From positions 1 to 13,778 of the forward strand of contig JASHTD010000612.1 in NCBI GenBank assembly GCA_030040725.1: a stretch of DNA of 13,778 nucleotides. The letters are read 5' to 3'. The translations under genes were made by a program, and so were the position numbers. Source of the stretch: Candidatus Sulfotelmatobacter sp. Lineage in GTDB: Bacteria > Acidobacteriota > Terriglobia > Terriglobales > Acidobacteriaceae. Below, piece after piece: positions 8,168 to 13,778 of this stretch; position 1 is the stretch's first letter; every line of letters begins with the position of its first letter. The notes below the pieces were generated by a model. That model saw only the letters and a list, made by a program, of their open reading frames with translations. It ran no database searches and was not told the origin of the DNA.

Positions 8168-8236
8168 GTCAGGGCCCAGTGATGTAACTTGTGGAACCTG
8201 CCGGGTCCAATTTACCATGACCGCGGAGGCGCGCCG

Positions 8237-9373
8237 ATGATGTTTGAGACCGAAGGGGCGATTTCTCAAGAGCCGGAGATATCGGATCTTGTACCATCGG
8301 AAACCTCTGCGTCGCCGTCGAACGAGCCGGTCGCTGGTTCCTCCTTCCCGAAAGTCTTACGTAGCCGCTTGGATAGTTTTTTTTCCGATCAGAACATTTC
8401 CCCTAAAGCGGACCTTACAATGCGGGTCAAGATCGCCGCGGGTCTGGCAGTCCTCGCGGGGAGCTGGATCGCTCTGTGTGTGCTCAACCCCGGTTCATGG
8501 AAGTTTGTGGCCCTCTATCTTTTAGGCGGGATCGCGCAGACGTTCCTATTGCTGAACATCGCCCATGACAGCAATCACAACGCCATCTCGGCCAGATCGC
8601 TCGTAAACAAAACGCTGAACTATGTCTTTGATTTGTGCGGAATCAGTTCGTACATGTGGCGCATCCTCCATCATCGGGGCCATCACTCCTGCATCAATCT
8701 CCATGGCGAAGATGACGCGCTTTCGGGACGCGGCATCTTTCGCTTTACGCCTTATGAATCAAGGTTGCCGTGGCACCGGTTCCAGCACATTTATGCGCTG
8801 TTCGTTTACGCGCTCTTCTCTCTCGATTACGTGTTTTTCAGGGACTTCCAATGCTTTTTCTGTCCGACCCACGAATATCTGAGACGTACCAGACATCCTC
8901 TGAGGGAATACGCGATTCTCTTCGCCGGCAAGGGGTTCTACCTTACTTATATGTTGGTTTTGCCAGTGATGGTGCTGGGAAAATCGCCTCTGCTGGTTGC
9001 CGGTGCGTTCCTCCTGGTCAATTTGGTCGTCGGTTTAACCGTAACGCTCGTATTCCAGTCGACGCACACCATCGATAGCACCTATTTCCCCTCGGACCGT
9101 GGTGAGTTTGACAACGGCGTCTATCACATCTTCGCGACAACGGCCGATTATGCAACCGAAAACCCGCTGGTCGGTTGGCTGGTGGGCGGGCTGAATCATC
9201 ACATCGTCCACCACTTGTGCCCTTTTGTGTGCCATACCCACTATGCTCCGCTGACCAGGATCGTGAAGGAGACTGCCGAAGAGTTTGGGGTTTCCTATCG
9301 GCAGAACCCCACCATGGCCGGGGCAATCCGGCATCATCTGATACTCTTGAAGCAACTGGGGAACGAAAACTGA
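8237..9373 (+). CDS. Membrane fatty-acid desaturase
   Basis: The start is ATG 8237, with GGAGG at 8225-8229 seven bases before it. A TTG at 8189 would add 16 non-conserved residues and has no ribosome site. The 378-residue product carries the three histidine boxes of membrane di-iron desaturases: HDSNH (110-114), HHRGHH (145-150) and HHIVHH (321-326). Hydrophobic segments at about 64-83, 88-108, 182-200, 226-247 and 250-273 fit the four-pass fold. The enzyme uses O2 and electrons to insert a double bond in an acyl chain. Related FAAL-linked desaturases, such as those of jamaicamide and tambjamine clusters, act on acyl-carrier thioesters, so the carrier domain of the divergent gene is a plausible partner. 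No cytochrome b5 domain is fused. The first 55 residues are a hydrophilic Ser/Glu/Pro-rich extension. Regiochemistry cannot be predicted, and a hydroxylase of the same superfamily remains possible. Confidence 0.9.
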   Translation: MMFETEGAISQEPEISDLVPSETSASPSNEPVAGSSFPKVLRSRLDSFFSDQNISPKADLTMRVKIAAGLAVLAGSWIALCVLNPGSWKFVALYLLGGIAQTFLLLNIAHDSNHNAISARSLVNKTLNYVFDLCGISSYMWRILHHRGHHSCINLHGEDDALSGRGIFRFTPYESRLPWHRFQHIYALFVYALFSLDYVFFRDFQCFFCPTHEYLRRTRHPLREYAILFAGKGFYLTYMLVLPVMVLGKSPLLVAGAFLLVNLVVGLTVTLVFQSTHTIDSTYFPSDRGEFDNGVYHIFATTADYATENPLVGWLVGGLNHHIVHHLCPFVCHTHYAPLTRIVKETAEEFGVSYRQNPTMAGAIRHHLILLKQLGNEN

Positions 9374-9397
9374 TTCTGAGCGTTTTATCTTTTGCAC

Positions 9398-10846
9398 ATG
9401 GCCCAGTCACCACCTCCTACAAGTGATGTGAAAACTCCTCCGGTTCGGGGCAAATTATCAGCGCGGCTGGGTATGAGTTCATCGATGCCTGTCCCCGCTG
9501 TTTCCCGGTTTCGCTGCTTCGCGGATTCCCGCGAAATGGCGCAAAATCCCGTGCAGGTTTTGTCCAGGTACAACGAAACCTTCGGCGACACATTCCGGAT
9601 CCACATCGGTGGCCTGAAGGAGGCGATGGTCACCATCGATCCCGCTGTCATTCAGCACGTGTTGAAGACCAATGCGGAAAACTACCAAAAATCTGAAATT
9701 CAGGTAAGGCGAATGGGGCACTTTCTGGGGAAAGGCCTTCTCACGACCCATGGGGAAGCCTGGCGCACGCAGCGGCGTCTGATCCAGACAGGCTTCGATA
9801 AAAAGCAACTCGAGGCGCTGTCCTCGATCATGCGGGACTCTCTCGCAGAGTCGCTGCAGGATTTCGACAGACACGTCCGTGTTGGCCCCGTCGATATCTA
9901 TCCCCACCTGATGAAGATTACCTTCGCCATGGTTGCGCGATCGCTATTTGGCGCGCGGTTGAAGGATGAAGACATCGACCTTGTCAGCCATACCATCTGC
10001 ACCGTCCAGGAATTCATTGTTCGGCAAACCCTTCAGCCCTATATGAATCCCTGGTTCGCTGTCTCGGGCAAACTGCGCAAACACGAAGACATGCGAACCC
10101 GCGCGGACGCGGTGCTGCTCGCATACATCAAGAAACGCCGCAACGGCCCGCCCGGCCATGATCTGCTGCAGACTTTGATGGATGCGCGTTACAGCGATGG
10201 CAAAGGCATGAGCGATGAACTCATCCTGAGCGAGAGCATGCAACTTCTGGTTGCCGGCCATGAAACATCCTCCAATGCGCTATCGTGGCTTCTTTATCTT
10301 TTGAGCTCGCGTCCGGACTGTATCGAAAGAGTACGGCAGGAGTTTGATACGGTGCTCGGCGAAGCGCCTCTCGGCTACAGCGATGTCCCCAAATTTGAAT
10401 TTGCGACGCAGGTAATTTGTGAGGCACTCCGCCTCTACCCGCCGTTTTGGATGATCGACCGCATGGCCGTCGCAGATGACCGCGTAGGCGACATCGCCAT
10501 ACCGCGCGGATCAATGGTCATTGTGTATGTGTATGGTGCGCATCATGCTCCGCGCTATTGGGAAAATCCGGAGAATTTCGATACCGAGCGTTTCGCCAAA
10601 GAAAACGAGAAGCTGCGCACACCCTTCACCTATCTTCCCTTCGGAGCGGGCCCGCGAGGCTGTATCGGCGGAAATTATGCCATGCTGCAGATCCTTATGA
10701 TTTTGCGCGACCTGCTCCGAACCTACGATTTTCAGTTGGCTTCGGGCCAAGTAATCGAAGCTCGCCCGATGGTCATCCTCCGGCCGAAACACGGGATCCG
10801 CATGACGTTCACCAAGACCATCGCGCCGGCCCCGTGCATCGCATAA
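9398..10846 (+). CDS. Cytochrome P450, CYP4/CYP102-like
   Basis: This 482-residue protein has all the core P450 marks: WRTQRR in the C-helix region (122-127), the I-helix oxygen-activation motif AGHETSS (286-292), ExxR as EALR (342-345), and the haem loop FGAGPRGCIG (415-424) with Cys422 as iron ligand. Overall it resembles the soluble fatty-acid-hydroxylase side of the family (CYP102/CYP4-like). No reductase or ferredoxin domain is fused and none is encoded nearby, so redox partners must come from elsewhere. It starts 24 bp after the desaturase stop, almost certainly in one operon. ATG 9398 is chosen over TTG 9392; neither has a strong ribosome site, and ATG 9473 is another possibility since the first 30 residues are low-complexity. 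The substrate is inferred to be the acyl chain, or its aldehyde or alcohol, made by the neighbouring enzymes. Confidence 0.92.
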   Translation: MAQSPPPTSDVKTPPVRGKLSARLGMSSSMPVPAVSRFRCFADSREMAQNPVQVLSRYNETFGDTFRIHIGGLKEAMVTIDPAVIQHVLKTNAENYQKSEIQVRRMGHFLGKGLLTTHGEAWRTQRRLIQTGFDKKQLEALSSIMRDSLAESLQDFDRHVRVGPVDIYPHLMKITFAMVARSLFGARLKDEDIDLVSHTICTVQEFIVRQTLQPYMNPWFAVSGKLRKHEDMRTRADAVLLAYIKKRRNGPPGHDLLQTLMDARYSDGKGMSDELILSESMQLLVAGHETSSNALSWLLYLLSSRPDCIERVRQEFDTVLGEAPLGYSDVPKFEFATQVICEALRLYPPFWMIDRMAVADDRVGDIAIPRGSMVIVYVYGAHHAPRYWENPENFDTERFAKENEKLRTPFTYLPFGAGPRGCIGGNYAMLQILMILRDLLRTYDFQLASGQVIEARPMVILRPKHGIRMTFTKTIAPAPCIA

Positions 10847-10938
10847 GACGCCATCCGAACTGAAACGAAACTTGAGTTGTAAACCGCAAGACATTGAGAC
10901 CGTAGATGTTGGAAAGCTACTTCCACCAGCCCAGAGTT

Positions 10939-10988
10939 GCGTCGAGCCTTCCGGCTTGCTTGCGTTCGGAGTTCTCTGCAACCGACGC
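10939..10988. terminator. Possible bidirectional 3' structure between convergent genes
   Basis: GCGTCG (10939-10944) and CGACGC (10983-10988) can close a stem. Immediately inside its left arm lies a small hairpin, AGCC-TTCC-GGCT (10945-10956), which on the minus strand has a GGAA (GNRA-type) loop. The segment lies between the P450 stop and the stop of the convergent DUF190 gene. There is no U run, so a factor-independent terminator is not shown. The rest of the 168-bp gap has nothing else clear. Confidence 0.2.
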
Positions 10989-11014
10989 CTCACTCATACG
11001 CGGCTTCGTTTCCG

Positions 11015-11368
11015 CTACATCTGCGAGCGAGCTCCATCCTGATGCACGTAGCGGATAACTTCCACCTCGGACATCGCAATCAGTCCCTCATCCACCATCT
11101 GGTCCAACGCGGGAAGCAGAGCGCTGATCTTGTCCTCGGTATCGATGACCGCAACCATAATTGGCGCGTCGGAAGAACCCCGGAGGAGATGTCGTCTGCG
11201 GATCAGCGTACTCGCACCGTATCCTTCAATGCCGCGCAACACTGTGGCCCCGGCGATATCCAGCTCGCGGCACTTCATTACGATCGCTTCATACAGCGGC
11301 TTTCCCTGCCATTTGTCATCTTCTCCAAAATGGATGCGCAGCATTTTTGCTTTTCCTTCCAGTTTCAT
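11015..11368 (-). CDS. DUF190 protein, single domain
   Basis: This 117-residue protein is one DUF190 (COG1993) domain, the usual size for the family. Characteristic stretches are DKWQGKPLYEAIV (18-30), DIAGATVLRGIEGYGA (37-52) and LLPALDQMVDEGLI (84-97). The family is small, soluble and, from memory, related in fold to PII-like ferredoxin folds. Its biochemical role is not established, but it repeatedly neighbours crcB, which suggests a fluoride-linked function. The ATG (11366-11368) overlaps the TGA of the upstream gene by four bases (ATGA), and AGGAG (11377-11381) lies inside that gene, so translation is probably coupled. The sequence is closely similar to the second domain of the upstream protein, indicating tandem duplication. 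It is the last gene of the operon. Confidence 0.9.
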   Translation of the reverse strand: MKLEGKAKMLRIHFGEDDKWQGKPLYEAIVMKCRELDIAGATVLRGIEGYGASTLIRRRHLLRGSSDAPIMVAVIDTEDKISALLPALDQMVDEGLIAMSEVEVIRYVHQDGARSQM

Positions 11369-12096
11369 ATCCGCGTCTCCTGGCGCCGCTCACCTTTCTG
11401 ATAATTGTGCGCGTACTTTACGATATCGACATTCGAAAGAACAACCAGGCCCTGCTGCACCATCTGATCAAGCGCGGGTATGAAGGCCTGCAGCTTCTCT
11501 TCAGTCTCTACAACGGACAACACGATGGGACGGTCATGCGAGAGGCTGAGCTTGGCATCTTTGTGAATGCGCCGGTTGGCGCCATAGCCCAGGATGCCAC
11601 GGTAGACGGTCACGCCGGCGATATCGTGGGCACGGAGCCCGCTGACAATGGCTTCATACAAGGGCCTTCCGTTCCATTTATCGTTTTCGCCGACGTAGAT
11701 CCGCATCAGCTTGGCCTTGCCCTCCCGCTTCAACGGCGGACCCTCAGGTCCAGTGCCTTTTTGTTTCTGTTCCGCGGGCTTCACGATCGTTGTGTCGTGC
11801 ATTTCAATCAGGCCAGTCCCTACGATTGCCTGCAACTTGGGAAGCAGCTCTTCCACTTTCTCTGCGGTCTCAATGAACTCGACCTTGACCGGCAGTTTGG
11901 TCGCCAGATCCACCAGGCGGTCCGTATGAAGGTGACGATCCGCACCGAATCCAGCGATCCCGCGGGTTACGGTCGCTCCCGAGACACCGTGGAAAAATAA
12001 GAAATCCAGAATCGTGGCATAGGCGGAAGCCCCGTGATACTGCTGGTCTTCCGCTACGTAAATGCCTACTTTCTTACCTGGCCCCGGTGTGAGCAC
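11365..12096 (-). CDS. DUF190 protein with two fused domains
   Basis: The 243-residue product contains two DUF190 domains. Domain 1 (about 8-106) reads VGIYVAEDQQYHG, then GVSGATVTRGIAGFGADRHLH. Domain 2 (about 127-230) reads MRIYVGENDKWNGRPLYEAI, then DIAGVTVYRGILGYGA and FIPALDQMVQQGLV. A Lys/Pro/Gly-rich linker (107-126) joins them. Domain 2 is clearly closer to the single-domain downstream protein than to domain 1, so a duplication followed by fusion is likely. Most family members have one domain; the fusion is less common. The start is GTG 12096, with AGGAGG (12102-12107) just upstream. It follows crcB by 58 bp and shares its riboswitch-controlled transcript. Function is unknown; a regulatory or accessory role in fluoride handling is inferred from position only. 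Confidence 0.9.
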   Translation of the reverse strand: MLTPGPGKKVGIYVAEDQQYHGASAYATILDFLFFHGVSGATVTRGIAGFGADRHLHTDRLVDLATKLPVKVEFIETAEKVEELLPKLQAIVGTGLIEMHDTTIVKPAEQKQKGTGPEGPPLKREGKAKLMRIYVGENDKWNGRPLYEAIVSGLRAHDIAGVTVYRGILGYGANRRIHKDAKLSLSHDRPIVLSVVETEEKLQAFIPALDQMVQQGLVVLSNVDIVKYAHNYQKGERRQETRI

Positions 12097-12154
12097 GATT
12101 CCCTCCTGGCATTTGAATCCACGTTGAAATTAGAGATTACGCCGCGCTTTGCTT

Positions 12155-12532
12155 TCATGCGATCGCCCTTCCGGCCACCATGCCACCCCACACCGCGATG
12201 AAGCCGACAACGACACTCACCGCAACATAGAGAAGCCCCAACCCAAGCTGGCCGTCCTGGATGCTCCGGAACGTCTCGAATTCAAAACTAGAAAATGTTG
12301 TGTAGCCCCCGATAAATCCAATCGGGATCAGATACCGCCAGTTCGGGCTCCATTGCGTTCTTTCTGTCAAAATGGCGTAGACCAGCCCGATCAAAAAAGA
12401 TCCGGTGACATTAATCACCAGCGTGCCATAGGGAAATCGAGTGCCCATGCGCTCGCCTATATAGCTGCCCAGCCAGAAACGCAGAATCGATCCGAGAGCG
12501 CCTCCCACGCCGACCATCACATATTTCAGCAA
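12155..12532 (-). CDS. crcB: CrcB/Fluc fluoride channel
   Basis: This 125-residue protein has four membrane segments and the full CrcB signature: GGALGSILRFW (10-20), GTLVINVTGSFLIG (36-49) with the pore Asn41, and GFIGGYTTFSSFEFE (72-86) containing the phenylalanines that line the pore and the central sodium-site Thr-rich loop. Family members form dual-topology dimers in the inner membrane and let toxic fluoride leave the cytoplasm. Only one copy is present, so a homodimer is expected. The start is TTG 12532, because AAGGAG (12542-12547) lies nine bases upstream; GTG or ATG starts a few codons in would cut the first membrane segment. It is the first gene of an operon with two DUF190 genes and is preceded by a fluoride riboswitch, which makes the functional call strong. 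Confidence 0.97.
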   Translation of the reverse strand: MLKYVMVGVGGALGSILRFWLGSYIGERMGTRFPYGTLVINVTGSFLIGLVYAILTERTQWSPNWRYLIPIGFIGGYTTFSSFEFETFRSIQDGQLGLGLLYVAVSVVVGFIAVWGGMVAGRAIA

Positions 12533-12687
12533 GCGATCTTGCTCCTTTCCATTGGACGATGACTCCCACGCAAATCACAAGTCTTTTTCTGTACGGAGCG
12601 CGATTGGCGCACCGAGGCGCATCGAGGCGAGCCTCATGTTCTGCATGAAGTACATCAGTTGATTTTGCGGAATCTGTGCCGGTATAT
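12533..12687 (-). other. Leader between riboswitch and crcB
   Basis: About 155 bases follow the switch hairpin before the crcB start. They include a small hairpin GAGGC-TC-GCCTC (about 12627-12638) and further GGCGC/GAGGCG repeats that could pair with one another. They end in the crcB ribosome site. I see no U-tract terminator and no credible small gene. Confidence 0.4.
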
Positions 12688-12720
12688 GACTCCGCGACAA
12701 GAAACCGCTTGTCAGGAGTC
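12688..12720 (-). promoter_or_regulatory. Riboswitch expression-platform hairpin
   Basis: Read on the minus strand, GACTCC-T-GACAAG, a six-base loop, then CTTGTC-GC-GGAGTC form a long stem of 6+6 pairs with a small internal bulge. The 5' arm contains the CTCC that the fluoride aptamer needs for its long-range pairing, so the two folds exclude each other. No U run follows, so the switch is not an obvious intrinsic terminator. It may work through Rho, RNA stability or a more distal structure. The crcB start is about 155 bases further on. Confidence 0.6.
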
Positions 12721-12780
12721 ATCAGCTGCACCCGGCTAAAAGAATGGGAACAGCGGTTTCGGTGAACTCCTTCACCGCTG
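12711..12780 (-). ncRNA. Fluoride riboswitch aptamer (crcB motif)
   Basis: Read on the minus strand from 12780, the order is: GGTGAAGGAGTTCACC (12776-12761; P2 stem with GGAG loop), AAACCGCTG (P3 left arm), a variable loop, CAGC (12728-12725; P3 right arm), then TGATGACTCCTGAC (12724-12711). GGAG (12770-12767) can pair with CTCC (12718-12715), giving the pseudoknot typical of the family. Order, spacing and the GCTGATGACTCC block match the crcB consensus as I remember it. One difference is GAAGG where the consensus reads GATGG. The location upstream of crcB supports the call. A second inverted repeat, CAGCGGT/ACCGCTG (12780-12774 with 12757-12751), could compete with P2. Confidence 0.9.
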
Positions 12781-12791
12781 ATAACAGCTCA

Positions 12792-12820
12792 AGTACAGCA
12801 GAGACTACAGACGAAGTCAA
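12792..12820 (-). promoter_or_regulatory. Sigma-70-like promoter of the fluoride operon
   Basis: On the minus strand TTGACT (12820-12815, five of six) and TGTACT (12797-12792, four of six) are separated by exactly 17 bases. Transcription would begin near 12785, a few bases before the aptamer, as expected for a riboswitch leader. Confidence 0.55.
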
Positions 12821-12914
12821 CGGGATTTGGTCCCATGTGTCCGTCCTGACGTTACGACGGTTTCACAAGCCTCAGACGACCTGGAGGTCCTGTTTTCACT
12901 CCCCGTAGATTTAG

Positions 12915-12942
12915 TTGATCGTACCTGAAATCGTTTTATACT
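12915..12942 (+). promoter_or_regulatory. Sigma-70-like promoter of the aldo/keto reductase gene
   Basis: TTGATC (12915-12920, four of six) and TATACT (12937-12942, five of six) are 16 bases apart. Transcription would start near 12949 and give a leader of about 160 bases. Confidence 0.45.
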
Positions 12943-12997
12943 GACCGCGACAGCCCCATGTCCAGACCGACCCGAAAACGATATACAGATTGAGATT

Positions 12998-13030
12998 CTC
13001 CTCTGCGGAATCTGGGAGGAGGGGTTCCGC
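12998..13030 (+). other. Interleaved inverted repeats able to form an H-type pseudoknot
   Basis: CTCCTC (12998-13003) pairs with GAGGAG (13016-13021), and GCGGAA (13005-13010) pairs with TTCCGC (13025-13030). The two perfect 6-bp stems are interleaved, with connecting loops of 1, 5 and 3 bases. The element lies in the predicted leader of the aldo/keto reductase gene, 80 bases before its start. Function is unknown. Confidence 0.35.
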
Positions 13031-13098
13031 CTGCGCGCTGGCGAGAGCAGCAGCGAGTGCAGCATCGTAAAGGTCTTATCAATTAATAAAGAATCTGA

Positions 13099-13778
<680 letters not shown>

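Larger units (their letters stand above)
7739..8236. other. Divergent control region between the lipid-enzyme genes
   Basis: This stretch of about 500 bp separates the leftward FAAL-ACP-reductase gene from the rightward desaturase gene. The short open frames in it have no ribosome sites or protein-like composition, so I read it as non-coding. It holds two candidate rightward promoters, a nested dyad next to a run of eight T, and a pair of CCGCGG palindromes, each listed separately. No convincing leftward promoter was found. Its size and position suggest shared control of the two arms. Confidence 0.6.

Noticed and set aside
10910..10925. TGGAA-TTCCA hairpin after the P450 gene as terminator
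   Set aside because: Stem of only five pairs and no U run on either strand.
12411..12731. Minus-strand open frame of 106 codons upstream of crcB
   Set aside because: It would start inside the riboswitch and run into crcB in a different frame; composition is not protein-like.

Overview
The window looks like a chromosomal segment of a moderately GC-rich, diderm soil-type bacterium. An Acidobacteriota-like host is my best guess, because the beta-rich secreted proteins with Trp-containing repeats and no recognisable family resemble ones common there. This is inference: no marker gene is present. No tRNA, rRNA, CRISPR array, insertion sequence or phage gene was seen.

Left part (1-4332). A large MMPL/RND-type membrane transporter runs leftward off the window edge. 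Facing away from it are three rightward genes for exported proteins of no recognised enzymatic function. One has a Trp-block beta-rich fold, one is a short IPT/TIG-domain putative lipoprotein, and one is a 274-residue secreted protein. At least two of the three appear to use a non-ATG start (ATT and TTG) that restores a complete signal peptide.

Central part (4334-10846). This is a divergent lipid-modification locus. Leftward is a 1134-residue enzyme that joins a fatty acyl-AMP ligase (FAAL) domain, an acyl carrier domain and a thioester-reductase domain, with an unusual four-cysteine tail. Rightward, across a ~500-bp control region, are a membrane fatty-acid desaturase and a cytochrome P450, 24 bp apart. 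Together they could activate a free fatty acid, hold it as a carrier thioester, desaturate and/or oxidise it, and release it by reduction to an aldehyde or alcohol. The MMPL transporter 2.4 kb away could export the product. This pathway is the best candidate in the window for something undescribed.

Right part (11015-12820, leftward). This is a fluoride-resistance operon: a sigma-70-like promoter, a crcB-type fluoride riboswitch with a competing downstream hairpin, a CrcB/Fluc fluoride channel, a two-domain DUF190 protein and a one-domain DUF190 protein. The last two are coupled by an ATGA overlap.

Right edge (12915-13778). A promoter, a leader with a pseudoknot-forming sequence, and the first 222 residues of an aldo/keto reductase that continues out of the window.
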